A model generated the notes under the pieces. That model was not told the origin of the DNA, did not search any database, and saw only the letters and a list, made by a program, of their open reading frames with translations. Made by a program: the position numbers and the translations under genes. A stretch of DNA of 8,309 bases from an uncultured Clostridia bacterium (lineage in GTDB: Bacteria > Bacillota > Clostridia > TANB77 > CAG-508). Of this stretch, positions 1 to 6,317 are shown in pieces; position 1 is the first letter of the stretch; each line of letters begins with the position of its first letter. The stretch spans positions 1 to 8,309 of the forward strand of contig CANPWI010000063.1 of the NCBI GenBank assembly GCA_947584125.1, read 5' to 3'.

Positions 1-1568
1 GTAGACATTCTTGCTAATTCTTCAATTATTTCTTCTCCTTTTAGTTTTTTTACATTTGTTCTTGTTTTATTATTATTAACTTCTTTAGATATATAAAAAT
101 TATCATCTGCAACTGCAGCAATTATAGGTAAATGTGTAATTACTAGTATTTGGTGTTTTTTTGATATTCTACTCATTTTTTGACTTACCGCTTTAGCTGC
201 AAGTCCACTTATTCCTGTATCAATTTCATCAAAAATCATAATGTCTACATCATCAATATCAACTAATACAGACTTTATTGCAAGCATTATTCTAGATAAT
301 TCTCCGCCTGATGCTATTTTTGTTAATTGTTTATAATCTTCACCAATATTAGTTGAAATATAAAATTCAACATAGTTATATCCTTGTTTATTGTATTCAC
401 CTTTTTTTATATCTATTTTTATTTTAAATCTTGCATTCTTCATGTCTAAATCTTTTAATTCATTGTTTATTTTATTAGATAAAATTTCTCCATATTTATT
501 TCTTAGTTCATTCATTTTTATACATAAATCTATCATCTGTTTTTCTGTATTTTCTTGTTTTTCTTTTAAATTATTTATATATTCTTCCATATTTAATATT
601 TTATTTATTTCTTCTTCTGTTTCTTCTTTATATTGTAAAATTTCTTCTATTGTATTTCCATATTTTCTTCTTAATGAATTAATTAAATCTAATCTAGTCT
701 CTATTTCTTCTATAGATTGTTCATCATATTCTATATTACTTTTATTTGAACAAATTTCTATTGCTATTTCTTGTATATCATAATAGCTATTTCTTAATAT
801 ATTTAATTTTTCTTCAAAATTAGGGTTATAATTTTCTATTTTTTCTAATGATTTTATAGCTACATTTAAACCATCTATTACTTTTGTATCTAATGCTTCA
901 TCTATAATATTTAAATTTTGCATTATTTTTTCTGAATTCATTAAGATTTTTCTTTTTTCTTCTAACTCTTTTTCTTCATCTATTTTTAAATTTGCAATTT
1001 CTATTTCGTTAATTTGATATTTTAATAAATCTATTTTTCTTTGTTTTTCCTTTTCATCTCCATAATTTTTTCTTAACTCATTTTTTATTTCATTAAATTC
1101 TTCTAATAAATTTTGATATTTAATTTTTATAAATTTTATTTCTTCTCCAATAAATGCATCTAAATAATTAATATGGTAACTTATATCCATAATATTTTGA
1201 TTATCATGTTGTCCATGAATGTTTATTATGTTTTTCATAAAACATTTTAATTCTGTAACTGTAACTAATCTTCCGTTTATTTTACAGTTATTTCTTCCAT
1301 TTAAATAAATTTCCCTTGATACAATTATATTTCCATCTATTGAATCTTTATGGTTTGGCAAATATATACATGCTTCTACAAAAGAATAATTTTCTCCGTT
1401 TCTTATCATTTCTTTTGAAAATCTTCCACCTGAAATTATATCTAGTGAATCTATTATAAGAGTTTTTCCGCTACCTGTTTCTCCTGTTAAAACATTAAAT
1501 CCCGAACTGAAATCTATACATATATCATCTATTATTCCTATATTTTTTATATGTAGTGTACTTATCAT
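1..1568 (-). CDS. recN: DNA repair ATPase RecN (C-terminal end cut off by window edge)
   Basis: RecN is an SMC-like cytoplasmic ATPase recruited early to DNA double-strand breaks, where it promotes recombinational repair. Reading leftward from ATG 1568, 522 complete codons are visible. The Walker A motif GETGSGKT is at residues 29-36 and the family motif NIHGQHDNQ lies near residue 120. A long Glu/Lys/Ile-rich coiled coil fills the middle. The C-terminal ATPase lobe has the ABC signature SGGELSR, Walker B IMIFDEIDTG and the H-loop ITHLP. The frame is still open at base 1, in the segment ELARMS. RecN proteins are usually about 550-570 residues, so roughly 30-45 residues are missing. The start is supported by an AGGGGG ribosome binding site just upstream. 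The gene has its own consensus promoter, so it need not depend on rlmB transcription. Identification is secure. Confidence 0.96.
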   Translation of the reverse strand, partial: MISTLHIKNIGIIDDICIDFSSGFNVLTGETGSGKTLIIDSLDIISGGRFSKEMIRNGENYSFVEACIYLPNHKDSIDGNIIVSREIYLNGRNNCKINGRLVTVTELKCFMKNIINIHGQHDNQNIMDISYHINYLDAFIGEEIKFIKIKYQNLLEEFNEIKNELRKNYGDEKEKQRKIDLLKYQINEIEIANLKIDEEKELEEKRKILMNSEKIMQNLNIIDEALDTKVIDGLNVAIKSLEKIENYNPNFEEKLNILRNSYYDIQEIAIEICSNKSNIEYDEQSIEEIETRLDLINSLRRKYGNTIEEILQYKEETEEEINKILNMEEYINNLKEKQENTEKQMIDLCIKMNELRNKYGEILSNKINNELKDLDMKNARFKIKIDIKKGEYNKQGYNYVEFYISTNIGEDYKQLTKIASGGELSRIMLAIKSVLVDIDDVDIMIFDEIDTGISGLAAKAVSQKMSRISKKHQILVITHLPIIAAVADDNFYISKEVNNNKTRTNVKKLKGEEIIEELARMS

Positions 1569-1599
1569 ACCTATTCCCCCTAAACTTTTGTTTGTTATA

Positions 1600-1628
1600 A
1601 TTATACGAATAGATTTTCGGTTTGTCAA
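1600..1628 (-). promoter_or_regulatory. consensus sigma-A promoter of recN
   Basis: On the minus strand TTGACA (1623-1628) is followed by exactly 17 nt and TATAAT (1600-1605), a perfect match to the housekeeping promoter consensus. The expected transcription start is near 1593, giving a leader of about 25 nt with the AGGGGG ribosome binding site before the recN ATG. The -35 box lies only 14 nt past the rlmB stop codon, so recN can be transcribed on its own. Such a strong core promoter on a repair gene suggests a repressor may hold it down (inference). Confidence 0.85.
1606..1619. promoter_or_regulatory. CGAA-N6-TTCG palindrome in the recN promoter spacer; possible LexA/SOS-type operator
   Basis: A 14-bp interrupted palindrome, CGAA (1606-1609) and TTCG (1616-1619), lies between the -35 and -10 boxes and abuts the -10. 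The Bacillus LexA box is CGAAC-N4-GTTCG, which has the same outer half-sites at the same spacing. Here the inner C and G of the GAAC/GTTC core are replaced by A on the recN strand, so the match is incomplete. Position is ideal for repression, and recN is an SOS gene in several bacteria. Chance or a different repressor remain possible. Confidence 0.35.
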
Positions 1629-1641
1629 GAGAAAAATATAA

Positions 1642-2446
1642 TTAATTTATATTATCTCTTTGTTTTACAGCTTCATATATTACAATTCCAGCTGATACTG
1701 ATGCATTTAAGGAAGATATTTTTCCCTTCATTGGAATTTTTACTAACATATCACAATTTTCTTTTACCAATCTACTTATTCCAAAACCTTCGCTTCCTAT
1801 AACTATTGCTATATTCCCTTTATAGTTTTGATTATAATAATATGTTTTTGTATCCATATCTGTACCTATAACCCATACATCATTTTCTTTTAGATATTTT
1901 ATTGTTTCATTTATATTATTTACTCTTGATATTTTAACATGTTGAACTGCTCCTGTTGAAACTTTATTAACTGTACTATTTACTCCGACAAGCTCTTCTT
2001 TTTGGGATAATTATTCCATGTACTCCTGCAGTTTCTGCTGTTCTAATTATAGAACCTAAATTATGTGGATCTTCAATTCCATCTAATATTAAAATAAATG
2101 CATCTTCTTTTCTTTCTTTTGCTAAATTTAAAATTTCTTCTACATCAGAATATTTATAAGGAGGAACAGTTGCTATTACTCCTTGATGATTTTTTCCATT
2201 TGACATTTCATCAAGTTTACTTTTTTGTACTTCTACAACTACAACTTTATTTTCTTTTGCTTTTGCTATTATTTTATAAATAGAACCATGTTTTTCACCC
2301 TTTTGAATAAAAATTTTGTTAATATCCTTTCCAGATTCCAATAATTCTAAAACAGCATTTCTTCCTTCTACTATATCATCAGTTAGTTTTTCTTCATCTT
2401 TTACTGTATTTTTGTTTATTTTTTTATTATTTATTTCTTTTTTCAT
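1642..2446 (-). pseudogene. rlmB: 23S rRNA 2'-O-methyltransferase RlmB (SpoU/TrmH family), broken by a +1 frameshift near 1990
   Basis: RlmB-type enzymes methylate the ribose of a guanosine in 23S rRNA using SAM. Frame one, from ATG 2446, carries the substrate-binding N-terminal domain (VEGRNAVLELL at 26-36) and SPOUT motif 1 (DPHNLG at 126-131, R135). After residue 152 (IIPKRRA) it runs into four unrelated codons and TAG at 1976-1978. Dropping one base at 1990/1991 restores VGVNSTVNKVSTGA and continues for 115 codons to the TAA at 1642-1644, through motif 2 (VIGSEGFGISRL) and motif 3 (IPMKGKISSLNASVSAG). The rebuilt protein is 267 residues, close to family length. As written, the product lacks the SAM-binding knot and should be inactive. 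Because the second half is intact and conserved, the lesion is either very recent or a sequencing error. An AAAGG ribosome binding site sits about 12 nt before the ATG. I see no convincing promoter. Confidence 0.88.
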
Positions 2447-2464
2447 AAAATAATCTATCCTTTC

Positions 2465-2493
2465 TTGACTTTTATGTAAATAGAATATATAAT
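2465..2493 (+). promoter_or_regulatory. near-consensus sigma-A promoter of the plus-strand 102-aa gene
   Basis: TTGACT (2465-2470), a 17-nt spacer and TATAAT (2488-2493) match the housekeeping consensus at 11 of 12 positions. Transcription should start near 2500 and give a leader of about 45 nt. The -35 box abuts the ribosome binding site of the divergent rlmB (2459-2464 on the other strand), so RNA polymerase binding here could interfere with rlmB expression (inference). Confidence 0.8.
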
Positions 2494-2544
2494 TATTGCA
2501 ATATTTTATTTAATTCAAAATCACAACTTAGGGGAGGCATTTAT

Positions 2545-2853
2545 ATGAAGATAATTAATATGATTTTGAAAAAATATTATAAAAAGCAACTTTTTAAGGT
2601 AAAATTAAAATTTAATGAGTACAATAGTTTATTAAAAGAAGAAAAAGATTTAGCATCTATTCATATTGAAATTGTTAAAAATTCTTCTTCTGATCCAGAC
2701 AGCGGTAATGTATGGCGACATATGTATGCTGCTAATGAGTTAAAAAAGGCAGCAAAGCATGAAAAAAATGCTACTGAATATCAAATATATGTTGATTACT
2801 TTGGAGAACTCATATCTGAATATGAAAAAAAGTTGCAAGAGCTTGGAGGATAA
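2545..2853 (+). CDS. small lysine/glutamate-rich protein of unknown function (102 aa)
   Basis: I do not recognise this protein, the only plus-strand gene in the window. It is 102 residues with no signal peptide and no long hydrophobic segment, so it is probably cytoplasmic. Residues 1-30 are strongly basic and look helical. Residues 31-46 form a second helix, 47-56 a polar linker rich in Ser, Asp and Gly, and 57-75 and 76-100 two further charged helices ending in LGG. This suggests a small helical bundle or coiled coil. The coding case is strong: a near-consensus promoter, a GGGGAGG ribosome binding site (2531-2537) 7 nt before ATG, and a terminator hairpin that includes its TAA. It is monocistronic, divergent from rlmB and convergent with lepA, so its neighbours do not suggest a function. 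A second plus-strand frame overlapping its 3' half has no ribosome binding site and is antisense to lepA. Confidence 0.8.
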   Translation: MKIINMILKKYYKKQLFKVKLKFNEYNSLLKEEKDLASIHIEIVKNSSSDPDSGNVWRHMYAANELKKAAKHEKNATEYQIYVDYFGELISEYEKKLQELGG

Positions 2854-2870
2854 TATCCTCCGAGCTTTTA
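2841..2870. terminator. intrinsic terminator shared by the 102-aa gene and lepA
   Basis: Bases 2841-2865 fold into a GC-rich stem of about 11 bp with one G-T pair and a 3-nt loop (arms GCTTGGAGGAT and ATCCTCCGAGC). On the plus strand the stem runs straight into TTTTATTATTATT, a good U tract. The last two glycine codons and the TAA of the 102-aa gene lie inside the hairpin. On the minus strand the stem begins 8 nt after the lepA stop and is followed, after about 9 nt, by TTTTTTT, so it probably ends lepA transcripts as well. Confidence 0.85.
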
Positions 2871-2873
2871 TTA

Positions 2874-4682
2874 TTATTCGTCCAATTTTAATACAGATAG
2901 AAATGCCTCTTGAGGTATATCAACATTTCCTACTTGTCTCATTTTTTTCTTACCTTTTTTTTGCTTTTCTAAAAGCTTTTTCTTTCTTGTAATATCTCCA
3001 CCATAACATTTGGCAAGTACATCTTTTCTCATTGCTGAAATTGTTTCCCTTGCAATAATTTTTCCACCTATAACTGCTTGTATTGGTATACTAAATAATT
3101 GTCTAGGTATAACTGTTTTTAGCTTTTCTACCATTTTCTTTCCTCTTGTATAGCTACTTTCTTTATGTACAATAAATGATAATGCATCAACAGCTTCTCC
3201 ATTTACATGTATATCCAATTTTACAAGTTCTGCCCTTCTATATTCTTTAAATTCATAATCAAATGATGCATATCCTTTTGTTTTTGATTTTAGACTATCG
3301 AAAAAGTCGTATATAATTTCATTTAAAGGTAATTCATATATTAATGTAACCCTTGTTTCATCTAAGTATTTCATATCAATATAGATACCACGCCTATTTT
3401 GGCATATTTCCATTATATTTCCAACATATTCTTTTGGTGTTAGAATTTCCGCTTTTACCATTGGTTCTTCCATATAACTAATTTCCTGTGGTTCAGGTAA
3501 ATCTGCTGGATTATATAATTCTATTACTTCTCCATCTGTTTTATATACTTTATAAATAACTGATGGTGAGGTTGTAATTAAGCTTAAATCAAATTCTCTA
3601 TCTAGTCTTTCTTCTATTATTTCTAAGTGAAGAAGACCTAAAAAACCACATCTAAATCCAAATCCTAAAGCTACTGATGTTTCTGGTTCATATTGAAGTG
3701 CTGCATCATTTAATTTTAATTTTTCAAGTGCTCCCTTCAAATTTTCATAATCATTTCCATCTACAGGATATAAACCACAATATACCATTGAATTTACTTT
3801 TTTATATCCTGGTAATGGCTCTTTAGCTGGATTATCTGTTTTTGTAATTGTATCTCCTACTTGTATATCTGAAATATTTTTTATACTAGCAGCAATGTAC
3901 CCTACATCTCCTGCTAAAAGTTCCTGTGTAGGAGAGTAAGTTCCTGGTTCAAAATATCCAACTTCTGTTACAGTAAAAATCTTATTTGTTGCCATTAATT
4001 TTATTTCGTCTCCAATTTTTACTTTTCCATCTTTAACTCTTATATGTGCAATTGCACCTTTATAGTTATCATAATAAGAATCAAAAATTAAACATTTTAA
4101 ACTAGAATTTTCGTCTCCTTGTGGTGCTGGAATATCTGTAATTATTCTTTCTAAAACTTGGTCTACATTTAAACCTGATTTAGCTGATATACAAGGTGCA
4201 TCCATTGCTGGTATTCCAATAATGTCTTCAATTTCTTTTTTTACTTCTTCTGGTCTTGCATTTGGTAAATCAATTTTATTTATTACAGGTAAAATCTCTA
4301 AATTATTATCTAATGCTAAATATACATTTGCAAGTGTTTGAGCCTCTACTCCTTGACTACTATCTACTACTAAAATTGCTCCATCACAAGCTGCTAAGCT
4401 TCTTGATACCTCATAATTAAAATCTACATGTCCAGGTGTATCAATTAAATTAAAAATATATTCCTCTCCATTTTTTGATTTATATTTCATTCTTACTTCT
4501 TGCGCTTTAATTGTAATTCCTCTTTCACGTTCAAGTTCCATATTGTCTAAAACTTGACTTTCCATTTCTCTTTTAGAAAGTACCCCTGTCATCTCAATTA
4601 ATCTATCTGCCAAAGTAGATTTTCCATGGTCAATGTGAGCTATAATACTGAAATTTCTTATATATTTTTGTCTATCTTGCAT
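2874..4682 (-). CDS. lepA: elongation factor 4 (LepA), ribosomal GTPase
   Basis: LepA (EF4) is a translational GTPase that binds the ribosome and has been linked to back-translocation and to 30S subunit biogenesis. The 602-residue protein is full length for the family. GTPase motifs are clear: P-loop AHIDHGKS (15-22), switch I RGIT (54-57), DTPGH (81-85), NKID (135-138) and SAKSG (166-170). EF-G-like domains II, III and V follow. The LepA-specific C-terminal domain has the diagnostic GGDITRKKKLLEKQKKGKKK segment near residues 560-580. The ATG at 4682 is preceded by AGGAGG with a short 4-nt spacer. It is downstream of yebC in the same direction, but a long hairpin separates them and a lone TATAAT (4706-4711) could supply a -10 for lepA; I see no good -35. 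The stop codon is followed by the shared terminator. Confidence 0.98.
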   Translation of the reverse strand: MQDRQKYIRNFSIIAHIDHGKSTLADRLIEMTGVLSKREMESQVLDNMELERERGITIKAQEVRMKYKSKNGEEYIFNLIDTPGHVDFNYEVSRSLAACDGAILVVDSSQGVEAQTLANVYLALDNNLEILPVINKIDLPNARPEEVKKEIEDIIGIPAMDAPCISAKSGLNVDQVLERIITDIPAPQGDENSSLKCLIFDSYYDNYKGAIAHIRVKDGKVKIGDEIKLMATNKIFTVTEVGYFEPGTYSPTQELLAGDVGYIAASIKNISDIQVGDTITKTDNPAKEPLPGYKKVNSMVYCGLYPVDGNDYENLKGALEKLKLNDAALQYEPETSVALGFGFRCGFLGLLHLEIIEERLDREFDLSLITTSPSVIYKVYKTDGEVIELYNPADLPEPQEISYMEEPMVKAEILTPKEYVGNIMEICQNRRGIYIDMKYLDETRVTLIYELPLNEIIYDFFDSLKSKTKGYASFDYEFKEYRRAELVKLDIHVNGEAVDALSFIVHKESSYTRGKKMVEKLKTVIPRQLFSIPIQAVIGGKIIARETISAMRKDVLAKCYGGDITRKKKLLEKQKKGKKKMRQVGNVDIPQEAFLSVLKLDE

Positions 4683-4716
4683 ATTTCCTCCTATTTTAGG
4701 TTTGAATTATAAACAA

Positions 4717-4766
4717 GTATGTGTGTCATAATATAAAATATTCATTATATTATGACACACCAATAC
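4717..4766 (-). terminator. perfect 16-bp inverted repeat between yebC and lepA; probable terminator, possibly an operator
   Basis: GTGTGTCATAATATAA (4721-4736) is exactly complementary to 4745-4760 across an 8-nt loop. A 2-nt bulge then allows four more pairs (4717-4720 with 4763-4766). It begins about 9 nt after the yebC stop, where a terminator is expected. On the minus strand it is preceded by an A-rich stretch and followed by TTGTTTATAATT, a weak U tract. The stem is AT-rich apart from the GTGTGTC end. A TATAAT (4706-4711) sits just downstream, so one arm covers the -35 region of any lepA promoter there and the palindrome could instead be a repressor site. Confidence 0.5.
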
Positions 4767-4774
4767 ATTTTTCT

Positions 4775-5500
4775 TTATTCTTCCCAGTTATGATATACCT
4801 CTGATACATCATCTAAATCTTCTAGGTTATCTATTAATCTTTGCATTTTTTCTCCTGATGTTTCGTCTAATTTAACATAAGTTGTAGGAACCATTTGAAC
4901 TTCTGCTTCTAAGAATTCAAGACCTTCTGCTTCTAATGCTTCTCTTACATTTGAAAAATCTTCTGGTGCAGTAGTAATTTGATATATTTCTTCCTCTGTT
5001 TCAAAATCCTCTGCTCCATTTTCTATTGCAAGCATCATTAAATCTTCTTCATTTATTTTACAGGTTTCTTTTTCTATTACAATAACACCTTTTTTATTAA
5101 ATAAATAAGATACACAACCTGTTGTTCCTAAATTACCACCTGCTTTTGAAAATACATGTCTTACATCTGCTGCTGTTCTATTTTTATTATCTGTATTACA
5201 TTCAACTATAACAGCAACTCCATTTGTTCCATATCCTTCATATACAATTTCTTCATAGTTTTCATTATTTCCTGCACCTGCAGCTTTTTTAATTGCATTA
5301 TTTATTGTATCATTTGGCATATTTGCTGCCTTACATTTTGCTATTACATCTTTTAATTTTGAATTTCCTGATGGATCTGGACCTCCTTGTTTTACTGCAA
5401 TTAATAATTCTCTTCCAAGTTTAGTAAATATTTTTCCTCTAGCTGCATCTGCTTTTCCTTTTTTTGCTTGAATATTATGCCATTTGCTATGTCCTGACAT
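4775..5500 (-). CDS. yebC: YebC/PmpR-family (TACO1-like) translation-associated protein
   Basis: This is a conserved cytoplasmic YebC/PmpR/TACO1 protein. Family members were first described as transcriptional regulators; more recent work links bacterial and mitochondrial relatives to translation, including relief of ribosome stalling at proline-rich stretches. The 241 residues match the usual length. The N-terminal signature MSGHSKWHNIQAKKGKAD is intact, followed by the helical domain I (KLGREL, GGPDPSGNSKL). The central and C-terminal alpha/beta domains carry YEGYG, ECNTDNKNRTAADVRH and FSKAGGNLG. The ATG at 5500 has an ideal AAAGGAGGAG ribosome binding site 6-7 nt upstream. A promoter of its own is visible, and a hairpin follows the stop, so it may be expressed singly or with partial read-through into lepA. 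Proximity to lepA and a tRNA gene fits a translation role (inference). Confidence 0.97.
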   Translation of the reverse strand: MSGHSKWHNIQAKKGKADAARGKIFTKLGRELLIAVKQGGPDPSGNSKLKDVIAKCKAANMPNDTINNAIKKAAGAGNNENYEEIVYEGYGTNGVAVIVECNTDNKNRTAADVRHVFSKAGGNLGTTGCVSYLFNKKGVIVIEKETCKINEEDLMMLAIENGAEDFETEEEIYQITTAPEDFSNVREALEAEGLEFLEAEVQMVPTTYVKLDETSGEKMQRLIDNLEDLDDVSEVYHNWEE

Positions 5501-5549
5501 GTAAATCTCCTCCTTTTATTTTTATAAACTTTATAAATCAATATAAAAT

Positions 5550-5578
5550 ATTTTACCATATTCTATCTAATTTGTGTA
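5550..5578 (-). promoter_or_regulatory. extended -10 promoter of yebC
   Basis: On the minus strand TACACA (5573-5578, 4 of 6 to the -35 consensus) is followed by 17 nt and TAAAAT (5550-5555). The -10 is preceded directly by TGG (5556-5558), the extended -10 element that compensates for a weak -35. Transcription should start near 5543, giving a leader of about 43 nt with the AGGAGG-type ribosome binding site. Confidence 0.6.
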
Positions 5579-5636
5579 GTATTTTATATAAATTATTATA
5601 ATAGAAACATGCAAAATTTTTTATGTATTTATGATT

Positions 5637-5712
5637 TGGAGCTATTAGGGAGAATCGAACTCCCGACCTACAGGTTACGAATCTGTTGCTCTACCAACTG
5701 AGCTATAATAGC
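5637..5712 (-). tRNA. tRNA-Thr, anticodon CGT, CCA encoded
   Basis: Read on the minus strand, the 76 nt form a complete cloverleaf. The acceptor stem GCTATTA/TAATAGC is perfect, the D arm is GCTC-AGTTGGTA-GAGC, the T arm GGGAG-TTCGATT-CTCCC is perfect, and there is a 5-nt variable loop. The discriminator T is at 5640 and the CCA end is encoded at 5637-5639. The anticodon loop TTCGTAA places CGT at 34-36 (5677-5679), which reads the threonine codon ACG. G1-C72 and C2-G71, known threonine identity pairs in E. coli, are present. One oddity is that the bottom pair of the anticodon stem (31-39) is A·C instead of a Watson-Crick pair. A possible promoter (CGGACA, 18 nt, TATAAA) lies just upstream, partly inside the hairpin after gmk, so the tRNA may be transcribed separately from the gmk operon. 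Confidence 0.95.
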
Positions 5713-5725
5713 ATATCTTTATAAA

Positions 5726-5751
5726 GAAGCAGACTATAAATTGTCCGCTTC
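5726..5751 (-). terminator. hairpin after gmk, probable terminator of the yicC–gmk operon
   Basis: On the minus strand GAAGCGGAC pairs with GTCTGCTTC (nine pairs including one G-T) around an 8-nt loop and is followed by TTTATA. It starts 8 nt after the gmk stop and ends 13 nt before the tRNA. The U tract is short, so termination may be partial; the hairpin could alternatively mark a processing point ahead of the tRNA. Confidence 0.55.
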
Positions 5752-5759
5752 AATTCATT

Positions 5760-6317
5760 TTAATTGTTTTCTATTTCTATTATACTTTGAATAACTTTTA
5801 GTGTTTTTTCTAAGTTTACATTTTTTATAACATAATCATAATTTTGTATTTTTGATTCTTCATATTCAAATCTATCAAGTCTCATTTTTATTTCTTCATC
5901 ACTTGGTTTGTCTATTCTATTTTCTAGTCTTCTTCTTAATTCTTCTTTTTCAACTTTTAAGAAAATAGTAACAACTTTCATATCATTTTTGAATATGTTT
6001 ACTAAATTTTCTGTTCCATTAACATCTATATCTTTTATAATAATATTACCTTTGTTAATTTCATCATTTAATATTTTTTTTGAAGTACCATAGTAATTAT
6101 TATGATGTATATCATATTCGTATAATTCATTATTTTTTATCATTTCTTCAAATTCTGATTTTTTAACAAAGTAATATGTTTGTCCTGGTATATCACCATT
6201 TCTTGGTTCTCTAGTAGTTAATGATGGAATTGTTACAACATAATTCATTCGTTTTACTATTTCTCTTTTTACTGTATCTTTTCCTGCTCCTGCTACTCCA
6301 GATAATATTACTAACAT
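5760..6317 (-). CDS. gmk: guanylate kinase, somewhat divergent
   Basis: Guanylate kinase converts GMP to GDP with ATP in the cytoplasm and is essential for GTP and dGTP supply. The 185 residues are slightly shorter than the usual 190-210. The GMP-binding residues are in place: S32, R36 and R39 in SLTTREPRNGD, E67, NNYYGT (73-78) and DID (96-98). The lid (ENRIDKPSDEEIKMRL) and the C-terminal YDYVIKN also fit. The P-loop is unusual, GVAGAGKDT (7-15), where the family normally has GPSGxGK(G/S)T, and G101-T102 replaces the usual GA. The ATG at 6317 lies inside rpoZ and overlaps its end by 7 nt. With the GGTGG ribosome binding site inside rpoZ, this implies translational coupling. The yicC–remA–rpoZ context supports the assignment. 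Another P-loop nucleotide kinase is less likely because the guanylate-binding residues are kept. Confidence 0.93.
   Translation of the reverse strand: MLVILSGVAGAGKDTVKREIVKRMNYVVTIPSLTTREPRNGDIPGQTYYFVKKSEFEEMIKNNELYEYDIHHNNYYGTSKKILNDEINKGNIIIKDIDVNGTENLVNIFKNDMKVVTIFLKVEKEELRRRLENRIDKPSDEEIKMRLDRFEYEESKIQNYDYVIKNVNLEKTLKVIQSIIEIENN

Noticed and set aside
391..783. Plus-strand open frame of 130 codons rich in Phe, Ser, Ile and Leu
   Set aside because: It lies wholly antisense to the recN coiled-coil region, has no ribosome binding site, and its composition is the expected complement of Glu/Lys-rich codons.
540..1140. Repetitive-looking TTCTTC/TTTCTT tracts that might be a tandem repeat
   Set aside because: There is no regular period. 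The pattern follows from Glu/Lys-rich codons of the RecN coiled coil on the other strand in a very AT-rich genome.
1976..1998. Programmed +1 frameshifting in rlmB
   Set aside because: The GCT TGT CGG context has no recognised slippery sequence, no nearby in-frame stop at the shift site and no obvious stimulatory element, and RlmB is not known to need a frameshift. Mutation or sequencing error is simpler.
2845..2862. GGAGG and CCTCC in the shared hairpin, resembling a ribosome binding site paired with an anti-SD sequence
   Set aside because: Position after the coding region, the following T run and the lack of a downstream plus-strand gene make it a terminator stem, not a translational switch.
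2759..2992. Plus-strand frame of 77 codons overlapping the orphan gene's 3' half
   Set aside because: It starts inside the supported 102-residue gene, has no ribosome binding site, crosses the terminator hairpin and continues antisense to lepA.
5156..5356. Cys/Ile-rich plus-strand open frame inside yebC
   Set aside because: It is the antisense shadow of a conserved gene, and the cysteines come from the complement of Ala/Thr codons. No start signals.
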